Shown: positions 4,833 through 12,324 of the stretch, one piece after another
Position numbering within the stretch: the stretch's first letter is position 1
Layout: each line of letters begins with the position of its first letter
DNA from: JAFGMQ01 sp036733345
Lineage (GTDB): Bacteria; Desulfobacterota; DSM-4660; Desulfatiglandales; Desulfatiglandaceae
Assembly (NCBI GenBank): GCA_036733345.1
Contig: DAINAR010000073.1
Span: forward strand, 1 to 12,324
Direction: 5' to 3'
Length of the DNA stretch: 12,324 bases
The notes under the pieces: model-generated
Database searches by the model: none
What the model saw: the letters and a program-made list of their open reading frames with translations, nothing else
What the model was told of the DNA's origin: nothing
Made by a program: the position numbers and the translations under genes

Positions 4833-7415
4833 ATGAAATATGAACCCCAGAAAATTGAAGCTAAATGGCAGACTTTTTGGGAAGAGGAAGGCCTTTTTAA
4901 AGTTACTGAAGATTCAACACGTGAAAAATACTATCTTCTGGAGATGTTTCCTTATCCCTCAGGAAAAATACATATGGGGCATGTACGCAATTATACCATT
5001 GGAGACGTCGTAGCCAGATATAAAAGAATGCTTGGTAAGAACGTTCTTCACCCGATGGGATGGGATTCCTTTGGTATGCCTGCTGAGAATGCTGCTATTG
5101 AGAATAATACACATCCTGCACAGTGGACCTCAGATAATATTGATGCAATGAAAGCACAATTAAAGATGATGGGCTTCAGCTATGACTGGGGCAGGGAGGT
5201 TACGACCTGTGACCCTGAATACTATAAATGGGAACAGCTGATTTTTTTAAGAATGTATGAAAAGGGACTTGCTTATAAAAAACGCTCTTTTGTTAACTGG
5301 TGCGAAAAATGCCAGAGTGTTCTTGCTAATGAGCAGGTGGTAAATGGTTGTTGCTGGCGCCATACCGATCAGGAAGTCAACATGAAAGAAATGGATAGCT
5401 GGTTCCTTAAGATCACGGATTATGCCGATGAAATTCTTGATTATTGTGACAGGCTTCCAGGATGGCCGGATAGTGTTTTGAAAATGCAAAAGAACTGGAT
5501 TGGAAAAAGCTATGGGGCCATTATTCGGTTTCCTCTTGTGGATTCGGATAAGATTATAGAGGTTTTTACAACAAGGCAGGACACAGTCTTCGGTGCAACT
5601 TTCATGTGTCTAGCACCTGAACATCCCATGGTAAACGAGATAATTAAAGGTTTACCACAGGAAGAAGAAGTTCTTGCTTTTATAGAGCGTACACTCAAAA
5701 TGGATAATTTTTTGAGAACAGCGGATTTTACTTCAAAAGAAGGTGTTTTCACTGGAAGATACTGTTTTAATCCCGTGACAAATGAACAGATTCCGATCTA
5801 CGTGGCTAATTTTGTTCTATTTGATTATGGAACTGGGGCAATTATGGCTGTGCCAACTCATGATCAGAGAGATTTTGAATTCGCCAAGAAATATGGTCTG
5901 CCTCTGAGAGTAGTTATCAGTCCTCCAGATCAGCGTATCGATGAGGATACAATGACAGAAGCCTATGTCGAGGAAGGGGTTTTGATAAATTCCCATCCCT
6001 TTAATGGCCAGCGGAATATGGAAGCTCTGGATTCAATCGCTGAGTATCTTGAATCAAAAGGTCTCGGCCGTAAGACAGTAAATTATAGACTTAGAGATTG
6101 GGGTATATCACGGCAGCGTTACTGGGGAGCACCCATACCAATCATCTATTGTGATAAATGCGGCACAGTGCCTGTTCCGGAAGATGATCTCCCGGTTGTT
6201 CTCCCTCTGGATCTTGACCTGAGATCAAATGGAGCGTCCCCTTTGCCTTTTGAGCCATCATTTTTTGAAACCGTTTGTCCTAAGTGTAAAGAGAAGGCAA
6301 GGCGTGAAACAGATACAATGGATACATTTGTAGAGTCTTCCTGGTATTTTGATCGATATGCCTGCCCTGACTTTGACCTTGGACCCCTTGATGTAAATAA
6401 AGTGAATTACTGGATGCCTGTAGATCAATATATTGGAGGTATTGAGCATGCAATCCTCCATTTACTTTATTCACGATTCTACACTAGAGTTATGAATGAT
6501 TTTGGCTATTTAAGTATCAGGGAACCATTTTCCAACCTGTTGACTCAGGGAATGGTTTGTAAAGAGACTCAGCAGTGTCCTACACACGGATATCTATACC
6601 CTCATCAGGTCAAGGAAGGCCTGTGCTCCATATGCCAAGCTGAAGTTATTACAGGCAGCACTGTAAAGATGTCAAAATCAAAACGGAACGTGGTAGATCC
6701 CCAGGATTTAATTGACCAGTATGGTGCTGATACTGTTCGAATGTTTTGTCTGTTTGCCTCCCCTCCCGAAAAAAGTCTGGAATGGAGCGATCAGGGAGTT
6801 GAGGGATCTTACCGCTTTTTGAATCGCGTTTGGCGTCTTATTATTGACAATCTTGAAGATTTGAAAAGAGTTTCGAGCTACGATGGCAAGGCATCATTAA
6901 GGGGTCAATTAAAATCCCTTCACCGTAAAACACATCAGACTATTAAAAAGGTTACAAACGATATTGAGGATCGTTTTCATTTTAATACTGCAATATCAGC
7001 TGTTATGGAGCTTGTAAATGAAACTAATCAATTAATTAACAGTAATGAAAAAACGGATGATATTGCCTGGTCTGTAATTAGAGAAGCTGTTGAGAATACA
7101 GTTGTATTGCTTTCGCCGGTAGTACCACATATTACTGAAGAGTTGTGGCAGATCCTTGGTCATAAGGGAAGCCTTTTGGAAGTTAATTGGCCTCAATACA
7201 GAGAGGAGTCTCTTAAGGAGGAAGAGATGCTCATAGTATTGCAGGTGAATGGTAAGGTAAGGAGTAAAATCCAGGTGCCTTCTTCCTTTAATCAGAAACA
7301 AATTGAGACAAAAGCCCTGGAAGATGAACGCATAAAACAATATACCAGCGGAAAAACGATTCAAAAGGTCATCGTGGTTCAAAATAAACTTGTTAATATT
7401 GTTGTTAAAAATTGA
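4833..7415 (+). CDS. leuS: Leucyl-tRNA synthetase
   Basis: Class Ia synthetase that charges tRNA-Leu with leucine in the cytosol and edits mischarged amino acids. Its 860 residues equal the E. coli length. The HIGH motif is HMGH (47-50) and KMSKS is at 612-616. The first zinc module is Cys157, Cys160, Cys174, His177, as in the Thermus enzyme. The CP1 editing domain shows the threonine-rich TTRQDT (246-251) and MAVPTHDQRD (338-347), with Asp347 at the usual editing position. Further CxxC pairs follow in the catalytic part (CDKC, CPKC). The leucine-specific insert before KMSKS has CPTH (582-585) and CSIC (598-601), a possible extra zinc knuckle. The C-terminal domain ends normally. The ATG is preceded by AAAGGAAA (4817-4824). 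It begins a + strand run with lptE and holA. Confidence 0.97.
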   Translation: MKYEPQKIEAKWQTFWEEEGLFKVTEDSTREKYYLLEMFPYPSGKIHMGHVRNYTIGDVVARYKRMLGKNVLHPMGWDSFGMPAENAAIENNTHPAQWTSDNIDAMKAQLKMMGFSYDWGREVTTCDPEYYKWEQLIFLRMYEKGLAYKKRSFVNWCEKCQSVLANEQVVNGCCWRHTDQEVNMKEMDSWFLKITDYADEILDYCDRLPGWPDSVLKMQKNWIGKSYGAIIRFPLVDSDKIIEVFTTRQDTVFGATFMCLAPEHPMVNEIIKGLPQEEEVLAFIERTLKMDNFLRTADFTSKEGVFTGRYCFNPVTNEQIPIYVANFVLFDYGTGAIMAVPTHDQRDFEFAKKYGLPLRVVISPPDQRIDEDTMTEAYVEEGVLINSHPFNGQRNMEALDSIAEYLESKGLGRKTVNYRLRDWGISRQRYWGAPIPIIYCDKCGTVPVPEDDLPVVLPLDLDLRSNGASPLPFEPSFFETVCPKCKEKARRETDTMDTFVESSWYFDRYACPDFDLGPLDVNKVNYWMPVDQYIGGIEHAILHLLYSRFYTRVMNDFGYLSIREPFSNLLTQGMVCKETQQCPTHGYLYPHQVKEGLCSICQAEVITGSTVKMSKSKRNVVDPQDLIDQYGADTVRMFCLFASPPEKSLEWSDQGVEGSYRFLNRVWRLIIDNLEDLKRVSSYDGKASLRGQLKSLHRKTHQTIKKVTNDIEDRFHFNTAISAVMELVNETNQLINSNEKTDDIAWSVIREAVENTVVLLSPVVPHITEELWQILGHKGSLLEVNWPQYREESLKEEEMLIVLQVNGKVRSKIQVPSSFNQKQIETKALEDERIKQYTSGKTIQKVIVVQNKLVNIVVKN

Positions 7416-7499
7416 TATGCATTTTAATTCCAAATACTTTTAATATGTACAACTGTAATATTGTCCGTTATTAGTAGAGATGAAACAGAGAAATTCCCT

Positions 7500-7526
7500 T
7501 TGACAAGGGGGTACGCGCTTTACAAT
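7500..7526 (+). promoter_or_regulatory. Promoter-like sequence before lptE
   Basis: TTGACA (7500-7505, perfect -35) and TACAAT (7521-7526, one off TATAAT) are separated by 15 bases, shorter than the ideal 17. A start about 7 bases downstream would exclude the AAAGGG ribosome binding site (7528-7532), so it may not drive lptE as drawn. The -35 also sits in the loop of a small hairpin (CCCTT/AAGGG, 7496-7509). Confidence 0.3.
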
Positions 7527-7539
7527 AAAGGGTTTATAA

Positions 7540-8115
7540 ATGGTACTGTCTATTTTTGCTAACGCAGTTTCAAGATTCAGATTATTAATAGTATTCTCAG
7601 TATCGTTACTGTTTATTGGCTGTGGTTATCATTTACGAAAAACTGGGGAGCCGACTGGAATTGAGATGAAAAGTCTGGCTATCCCACTTATGGCAAGCAC
7701 TTCTTCATCTTTAGGATTTGAAGGAGATTTCACTCGTTTTATTCGGGAACAGTTTATAAGCCATTCAAAAGTGCCTCTTGTATCAAAAGACAAGGCAGAG
7801 TTTGTTTTGATAGGAAAAATTGTTGAAATCAATACCGAGCCATTAAGTTACAGCTCAATCCGAAAGGAAATTCATGGTGAGACAATTACATATGATGAGA
7901 CTAAACAACGCCGTATTCAGATAATAGTCAGCCTAAAGTTGGTAGAGAGAGCAACCGGGAATATTATATGGGAGAATAGATCAATGGAAGGAAAATCTTC
8001 TTTTTCGCTTGGAACAGATCAATTGCAGACACGATATAATCAAAGAATGGCAGTCCGCAACATTGCAAAGACTCTTTCAGAGAAGATTTACCTTAAATCA
8101 GTGGAAAGATTTTAA
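7540..8115 (+). CDS. lptE: LPS-assembly lipoprotein LptE
   Basis: LptE is an outer-membrane lipoprotein that plugs the LptD barrel and helps insert lipopolysaccharide into the outer leaflet. The 191-residue precursor has a lipoprotein signal: basic residues (Arg12, Arg14), a hydrophobic stretch at 15-27 and Cys28 in LFIGCGYHLR. The GC-GYHLR junction is typical of the family; the -3 residue is Phe rather than the usual Leu. The mature part has the LptE pattern of a conserved N-terminal strand, a central segment (LIGKIVEINTEPLSY) and a C-terminal helix. The ATG at 7540 is preceded by AAAGGG. Its TAA overlaps the holA ATG by one base. The leuS-lptE-holA order is common in Gram-negative bacteria and supports the assignment. 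Confidence 0.88.
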   Translation: MVLSIFANAVSRFRLLIVFSVSLLFIGCGYHLRKTGEPTGIEMKSLAIPLMASTSSSLGFEGDFTRFIREQFISHSKVPLVSKDKAEFVLIGKIVEINTEPLSYSSIRKEIHGETITYDETKQRRIQIIVSLKLVERATGNIIWENRSMEGKSSFSLGTDQLQTRYNQRMAVRNIAKTLSEKIYLKSVERF

Positions 8116-9107
8116 TGCCAGAAGCGATTTCGCCTGAATATATATTAAAACAGCTTCAAAACGGGCAGTTATCACCAGTTTACCTCTTTTATGGCCCTTG
8201 TGAATTTCGATTAGAAAGAACTCTCGACAGTATCCGAAGGGAATTCATCCCGGAGTCTGCAAGGGATCTCAATCTCCAGGTTTTTTATGGTGATAGTTCT
8301 TCTCCGGGAGACATAATTGCCGCAGCAAGTTCTTTACCTTTTCTTTCTCAAAGAAGGCTCATTATTGTCAGAAGGACTGAGGAGTTTTCGCCAGCAGACT
8401 TGGAAGCATTTATTTCTTACATTGAGAAACCTGTTGAATCGACCTGCCTGATATTTATATCCTCAAAACCTAATTTCAGCAGAAAATTTTATAAAAAAAT
8501 CATGGACCTTGGTTCGGGTGCAAGTTTTCAGGAATTGGATGATAGAGACCTGGTGCCCTGGCTTAAGGAAATGGCAGAGGAAATTGGCTTGCGTATTGAT
8601 GTCAAGGGGTGTTTCCATTTGCAGCAGATAGTTGGAAATCAATTAAGGGATCTCTATACCGAACTTGAGAAACTTTATCTTTGCTATGGAGATAAGCGAG
8701 TCAGTGTTGATGAGGTTAAGGGCCTTGCAGTTTTCAGCCGTAGTTATACTATTTTTGAGCTTATGGATGAAATCTCTTTTAAAAGGAAATCTGAGTCTCT
8801 GTCAGCACTAAAAAGATTCATGGAAGATGAGAAAGATGGAGCCTTGAGAATCCTGGGAATGCTTAATCGCCAGATCGGATTGTTGTTGAGTGTGAAATCA
8901 ATATTATCGGCTGGCGGGAAGATTTCGGATGTGAGTCGTAAGTTAAAAATGGCCAATTTTTTCGCAAAGAAGTTGGTGAAGCAATCTTCAATATGGGATT
9001 CGGATGATCTTGAGAGATTTATTCATCTTTTATATAAAGCAGATGGACTGTTGAAATCAGGTTCGGATGCAAATACTATATTGGAAAATATAGTATTCAA
9101 TTTGTAG
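8115..9107 (+). CDS. holA: DNA polymerase III delta subunit
   Basis: Delta is the clamp-loader subunit that contacts the beta clamp and opens it for loading onto DNA. The protein has 330 residues, normal for HolA. The N-terminal region has the family pattern PVYLFYGPCEFRLERTLDSI (about 19-38), which corresponds to the degenerate, non-ATP-binding fold, followed by LPFLSQRRLIIVR, a standard HolA segment likely near the clamp-binding surface. Then come the WLKEMAEEIGLRID linker, LRDLYTELEKLYLC and a helical C-terminal collar domain with RILGMLNRQI. The start is fixed by the TAATG overlap with lptE, which implies translational coupling. It converges with rpsT downstream. Confidence 0.93.
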   Translation: MPEAISPEYILKQLQNGQLSPVYLFYGPCEFRLERTLDSIRREFIPESARDLNLQVFYGDSSSPGDIIAAASSLPFLSQRRLIIVRRTEEFSPADLEAFISYIEKPVESTCLIFISSKPNFSRKFYKKIMDLGSGASFQELDDRDLVPWLKEMAEEIGLRIDVKGCFHLQQIVGNQLRDLYTELEKLYLCYGDKRVSVDEVKGLAVFSRSYTIFELMDEISFKRKSESLSALKRFMEDEKDGALRILGMLNRQIGLLLSVKSILSAGGKISDVSRKLKMANFFAKKLVKQSSIWDSDDLERFIHLLYKADGLLKSGSDANTILENIVFNL

Positions 9108-9143
9108 AGTGCTTTGATACTTATAGAAACGATTAAACAACAT

Positions 9144-9177
9144 AAAAAGGGGAATAATTTAAAAGCATTTTACCCCT
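9144..9177 (-). terminator. Candidate intrinsic terminator of rpsT (between convergent holA and rpsT)
   Basis: On the - strand AGGGG (9177-9173) pairs with CCCCT (9152-9148), with an inner TAAAA/TTTTA helix (9172-9168 and 9164-9160) around a 3-base loop and a 7-base bulge. The - strand then continues with a run of T residues (down to 9144), as expected for a terminator reading leftward from rpsT. It could also weakly stop holA transcripts. It lies about 60 bases after the rpsT stop. Confidence 0.5.
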
Positions 9178-9239
9178 AATTAACCATAAAAGAATTAAGC
9201 TTGCTCGTTTTCCTATTCTGGTAAAAGTCACACTTATAG

Positions 9240-9506
9240 TTATGAACTGATATTATTTACCTGACGTGCAAGGCGTGATATTTTTCTTGCGGCCTGATTT
9301 TTATGAATTATTCCCTTTGAAGTGGTCTTCTGAATTATAGAAACTGCCTTAATCAGGTTTTGTTGGGCCTGCTCCTGAGAGTTATCAGATATAGCAGTCC
9401 TCACTTCCTTGACAGTTTTCTTGATTCTGGTTTTGAAGCTCTTATTTCTTAACCGTTTAACTTCATTTTGTTTGGCTCTTTTAAGCGCTGATTTATGATT
9501 CGCCAA
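9240..9506 (-). CDS. rpsT: Small ribosomal subunit protein bS20
   Basis: S20 binds 16S rRNA early in assembly of the small subunit. The protein has 88 residues, close to E. coli S20 (87), with the family start ANHKSALKRAKQNEVKRLRNKS after the initiator, a strongly basic three-helix pattern, and TSKGIIHKNQAARKISRLARQV at the end. The start codon is TTG (9506-9504): GGAGG (9518-9514) sits 7 bases upstream and alanine is the first family residue. A much longer open frame runs upstream through the promoter, but it does not resemble any protein. The E. coli rpsT also begins with UUG, a feature tied there to autoregulation. It is transcribed towards holA and away from murJ. Confidence 0.96.
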   Translation of the reverse strand: MANHKSALKRAKQNEVKRLRNKSFKTRIKKTVKEVRTAISDNSQEQAQQNLIKAVSIIQKTTSKGIIHKNQAARKISRLARQVNNISS

Positions 9507-9540
9507 ATTGGTACCTCCAAAAAATTTATTAAAAAAGGTA

Positions 9541-9568
9541 ATTAAACTATATTTGATTAAATTGTCAA
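9541..9568 (-). promoter_or_regulatory. rpsT promoter
   Basis: On the - strand TTGACA (9568-9563) is followed after 16 bases by TTTAAT (9546-9541, one off TATAAT). The stretch upstream of the -35 (9569-9600) is very AT-rich, resembling an UP element, as expected for a strong ribosomal-protein promoter. The start would be near 9534, giving a leader of about 28 bases that includes the GGAGG site. The -35 box overlaps the opposite-strand -35 proposed for murJ. Confidence 0.65.
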
Positions 9569-9590
9569 GAAAATTTTCTACTATTAAAAT
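9562..9590 (+). promoter_or_regulatory. Candidate murJ promoter overlapping the rpsT -35
   Basis: TTGTCA (9562-9567) and TAAAAT (9585-9590) are each one base off consensus and are spaced 17 bases apart. A start near 9597 would leave a leader of only about 11 bases without a Shine-Dalgarno before the murJ ATG at 9608. It shares five of six -35 positions with the rpsT promoter on the other strand, so the two would compete for polymerase. Confidence 0.45.
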
Positions 9591-9607
9591 TTCGACTATT
9601 TGAAAAT

Positions 9608-11191
9608 ATGGCAACATCAGACGATAATAAAATAACCCGTTCTGCAGGAGTAGTAAGTTTTTATACTTTTTTAAGCAGAATTCTGGGCCTGATTCGTGAT
9701 ATGGTAATTGCATCTTTATTTGGCTCAAGTATGGCTGCTGATGCCTTTTTTGTTGCGTTTCGCATTCCAAATCTTTTAAGACGCCTGTTTGCAGAGGGGT
9801 CACTCACTATATCCTTTATTCCAATTTTTACCGAATATTTAAATATAAAAGGCAGAGAGGATGCCTTTAACCTCGCAAGAATTGTCTTGACATTACTCTC
9901 TGTAATTCTTGCAGTAATTTCAATTCTTGGTGTTATTTTTTCTCCCTGGATAGTAAGAATCCAAGCATTTGGTTTCGGAACTTCGAGTATCAAGTACGAT
10001 CTGACAGTGTTACTCACACGTATCACTTTTCCTTATATATTTCTTATCAGCATCGTTGCTTTTTTTATGGGTGTGCTGAATTCTTTAAGACATTTTGCAG
10101 CACCTGCAGCAGCGCCAATTTTTTTGAATCTTGGCATTATCGGGGCAGCTTATTTTATTTCTCCTTACTGTGATCAGCCCATTGTTGGTATAGCTATAGG
10201 AGTATTGATAGGCGGGTTCATGCAGATTTGTCTTCAGATACCCTGGGTTATCAAAGAGGGAATAAGGCTTTTTCCAAAATGGCAATTAGACCATCCCGCA
10301 CTGAAGAAGATGGGCCTTCTTATGGTTCCTGCGATTTTTGGATCTGCAGTATACCAGTTTAACCAGTTTATCGGCACTCTTTTAGCTTCTTTTCTTGAAG
10401 AAGGCAGCATATCCTGGCTTTACTATGCTGATCGACTTGTGCAGTTTCCTTTGGGGATTTTTGCTATTGCCATCAGTACGGCTGCACTTCCGTCACTTTC
10501 TACCCATATCGTAAAAAAAGACTATAAACAGTATGGCGATACGTTAAGTTATGCCCTGAGTATGGTTTTTTTTATAACATTGCCATCCATGGTTGGTTTA
10601 ATTGTCCTTGGAAGACCTATAATATCTATTATATTTGAAAGGGGAGCATTTGATGCTTATTGTTCATTAATGACAAGTCAAGCTCTGTTATTTTATTCAA
10701 TAGGTCTATGGGCTTTCTCCGGGATCAGGGTTATAGTTTCAGGTTTTTATGCAATTCAGGATACTGTGACTCCGGTAAAAGTTGCCGTCATAGCATTGGG
10801 AACCAATTTGATACTCAGTCTGGTGCTAATGGCGCCTATGAAGCACAGCGGTCTCGCTTTTGCTTTATCTCTCTCATCAGCAGTGCAATTTTTTCTATTA
10901 ATCCTGTTTTTGAAAAAAAAAGTTCATGTAGGTAATATTAAATATGTTTTTGTGTCAGGCATAAAGTTCGCTTTTGCAGCTGCTGTTATGGGACTGGGGG
11001 TTAAATACTTTAACTCTAAATGGTTGGTTATGGATTCAGGTCTTGGATTATGGATATTGGTAATAAAGCTCACAACCCTCATCATAATAGGACTGGTAAT
11101 ATATTTTTCTGTTGTCAAAATGCTTGGATGTCAAGAAGTTACATCGATTATGAATCTTTTTAAGGCAAGGAAAAAGGGTTATAAAATTTAA
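9608..11191 (+). CDS. murJ: Lipid II flippase MurJ
   Basis: An inner-membrane MOP-superfamily transporter that flips the peptidoglycan precursor lipid II to the periplasmic side. The 527-residue protein is strongly hydrophobic throughout, consistent with the family's 14 membrane helices. Residues known to matter in E. coli MurJ are present with a +6 offset: Arg24 and Arg30 (SRILGLIRD), Asp45 (AADAFFVAF), Arg58/Arg59 and Glu63 (NLLRRLFAEG), and Arg276 in YYADRLVQFP. The ATG at 9608 is the first usual start codon after an in-frame stop at 9554-9556, and it lacks a Shine-Dalgarno, so initiation may be weak or near-leaderless. It is divergent from rpsT, as seen in other Gram-negative genomes. The tail is short and basic (KARKKGYKI). 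Confidence 0.95.
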   Translation: MATSDDNKITRSAGVVSFYTFLSRILGLIRDMVIASLFGSSMAADAFFVAFRIPNLLRRLFAEGSLTISFIPIFTEYLNIKGREDAFNLARIVLTLLSVILAVISILGVIFSPWIVRIQAFGFGTSSIKYDLTVLLTRITFPYIFLISIVAFFMGVLNSLRHFAAPAAAPIFLNLGIIGAAYFISPYCDQPIVGIAIGVLIGGFMQICLQIPWVIKEGIRLFPKWQLDHPALKKMGLLMVPAIFGSAVYQFNQFIGTLLASFLEEGSISWLYYADRLVQFPLGIFAIAISTAALPSLSTHIVKKDYKQYGDTLSYALSMVFFITLPSMVGLIVLGRPIISIIFERGAFDAYCSLMTSQALLFYSIGLWAFSGIRVIVSGFYAIQDTVTPVKVAVIALGTNLILSLVLMAPMKHSGLAFALSLSSAVQFFLLILFLKKKVHVGNIKYVFVSGIKFAFAAAVMGLGVKYFNSKWLVMDSGLGLWILVIKLTTLIIIGLVIYFSVVKMLGCQEVTSIMNLFKARKKGYKI

Positions 11192-11251
11192 ATATACATA
11201 AATAAAAAGAAATAAAAGCAGACAGGCATGATCGAAGCCATGAAACAGCAG

Positions 11252-11671
11252 CTACTTTATTGCTCCAGAAATTCTATCAGCTGTTTCTTTAATTATTTTC
11301 ATATCTCCCTCTTTTATTTCCCATGATGAAACCGGCAATTCAGGTTCTTCATTTGTGCGAGGAATCAGGTGGAGATGATAATGCATTACAATCTGGTTGG
11401 CTCCCCGTCCGTTAAGTTGAAGACAGGCAACACCTATCGGATTCAGTGCGTCTTTAATCGCCTGGATGACTTTCTTTGAAGCTAAATGTACCTCAGTCAG
11501 GTCTTCTTCAGATATTTCCCACAAGCTGTTTGCATGTTTTTTTGGAATTATAAGAGTATGCCCTTTTGAAATTGGATTAATATCCTCAAAGGCTAATACG
11601 CTATCATTCTCATAGACTTTAAAGCTTGGAATTTCTCCTTTTACTATTTTGCAAAATATGCAGTCTTCCAT
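11252..11671 (-). CDS. HIT family (histidine triad) nucleotide hydrolase
   Basis: HIT proteins of the HINT type hydrolyse nucleotide phosphoramidates or AMP conjugates in the cytosol; the physiological substrate is usually unknown. The 139-residue protein begins CIFCKIVKGEIP (Cys4, Cys7, with His46 in the KKHANS segment as likely further zinc ligand). It has FEDINPISKGHTLIIPKKH and the triad HYHLHLIPR with His97, His99 and His101, of which the middle one is the expected nucleophile. The ATG is preceded by GGAGG (11681-11677) with 5-base spacing. It lies 21 bases after the phosphotransferase stop, so the two probably form one transcript. It converges with murJ; no convincing terminator is visible in the 60 bases between them. 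Confidence 0.92.
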   Translation of the reverse strand: MEDCIFCKIVKGEIPSFKVYENDSVLAFEDINPISKGHTLIIPKKHANSLWEISEEDLTEVHLASKKVIQAIKDALNPIGVACLQLNGRGANQIVMHYHLHLIPRTNEEPELPVSSWEIKEGDMKIIKETADRISGAIK

Positions 11672-11692
11672 ACATGCCTCCTAAAGCGTTTA

Positions 11693-12324
11693 TTAATACT
11701 TAATATTACTTATTAAATTCCTAAGTGGCAAAAGCTCACTATCTTTTAAATAATGCAGTAATCTATTCAGGGTTTTTAATGCAACAGGGATATATGACTC
11801 AAAATATTTTTTGCTCATTTTTTTTGTAAGATATGAAAATGCACCAAGTATCTGCAGATTTCTCTGAATAGCCAAATATAGAAAAGATTGTTCAAAAGAG
11901 TCGTTTAAATGGAAATAATGTTCACGTATCAGAGTAAGGTAGCTTTTATAAATATCATATCTCTGCCTGAAAGACAAATTGGGATAAGGATCAATTATGA
12001 GGGATGCCAGGTCATAACCGAGAGGTCCAAGCCTTCCTCCCTGCCAGTCTATAAATCTAATTTTACCTTCATAAATCATTATATTTCTTGACTGAAAATC
12101 CCGATGCAGAAAATAATCAGCACCATGAACAGAGGCTTTTTCACTCAAATAATTGAATGGAGCATCAAGCTCCGGCCATTCTTTTTTGAGACCAAGATAG
12201 AGATAAAGAAAGGCGTCTCTAAAATAGTTGGCTTCGTACTGACGCGTTACGATATGATCATACCGTTTTGTTTGGAAACACCATGAAGTATCAAATCCTT
12301 TAGAACCGTCCATTTGTAATAGAA
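11693..12324 (-). CDS. Aminoglycoside/sugar phosphotransferase-like kinase (5' partial)
   Basis: The frame stays open to the window edge, so the N-terminal ATP-binding lobe lies outside; the 209 or so visible residues are the C-terminal lobe. It contains the catalytic loop HRDFQSRN (11 codons after SEKASVHG; His70, Asp72 and Asn77 counting from the Met at 12313) and the metal-binding IDWQGGRLGPLGYDLASL (Asp89), which are hallmarks of the aminoglycoside phosphotransferase/choline kinase fold. The wording HRDxQSRN and IDxQGGRxGPxxYDLASL resembles the AmgK-type kinases that phosphorylate N-acetylmuramate and other cell-wall sugars, often beside a MurU-type nucleotidyltransferase. That gene, if present, would be beyond the window. 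Antibiotic resistance is unlikely. Substrate not determinable here. Confidence 0.8.
   Translation of the reverse strand, partial: LLQMDGSKGFDTSWCFQTKRYDHIVTRQYEANYFRDAFLYLYLGLKKEWPELDAPFNYLSEKASVHGADYFLHRDFQSRNIMIYEGKIRFIDWQGGRLGPLGYDLASLIIDPYPNLSFRQRYDIYKSYLTLIREHYFHLNDSFEQSFLYLAIQRNLQILGAFSYLTKKMSKKYFESYIPVALKTLNRLLHYLKDSELLPLRNLISNIKY

Noticed and set aside
9507..9803. 187-residue reading frame that extends rpsT upstream on the - strand
   Set aside because: The extra N-terminal part shows no family similarity, runs across the rpsT promoter and the start of murJ, and the TTG with GGAGG gives exactly the S20 length.
11192..11251. Bidirectional terminator between murJ and the HIT gene
   Set aside because: The only pairing found is CATG/CATG with a short GGC/GCC extension, too weak to support a terminator call.

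Overview
The window looks like a core-genome segment of a Gram-negative, AT-rich bacterium. The gene content (riboflavin cluster, nusB, leuS, lptE, holA, rpsT, murJ) and the style of the dispersed palindromic repeat fit a deltaproteobacterium (Desulfobacterota, perhaps Desulfobacterales). That placement is inference from gene order and protein style, not a search. An outer membrane is implied by the LPS-assembly lipoprotein LptE.

Layout. Bases 1-45 are the tail of an unrecognised upstream gene. Bases 53-3666 hold a complete riboflavin cluster on the + strand: ribD, ribE, ribBA, ribH. RibBA makes both precursors (from GTP and from ribulose 5-phosphate), RibD deaminates and reduces the pyrimidine, RibH condenses the two branches to lumazine, and RibE converts lumazine to riboflavin. 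No dedicated pyrimidine phosphatase is present and no FMN riboswitch is visible. A 519-base gap (3667-4185) follows. It holds hairpins, a repeat-like segment and one small opposite-strand ORF with a strong ribosome binding site. Then come nusB, a 96-base palindromic repeat element, leuS, lptE and holA, all on the + strand.

rpsT (ribosomal protein S20) lies on the - strand, converging with holA. It starts at TTG. Its promoter shares its -35 position with a candidate promoter for the divergent murJ (lipid II flippase). Converging with murJ from the right is a two-gene - strand unit, which is a sugar or aminoglycoside-type phosphotransferase (5' end beyond the window) followed by a HIT-family hydrolase.

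Most of the window is ordinary housekeeping sequence and I did not find a convincing undescribed multi-gene system. The points most worth a second look are: a metal-ligand histidine replaced by glutamine in the DHBP synthase half of RibBA; a possible zinc knuckle in the leucine-specific domain of LeuRS; the overlapping divergent rpsT/murJ promoters; the palindromic element between nusB and leuS; and the odd ribH-nusB gap with its small reverse ORF.
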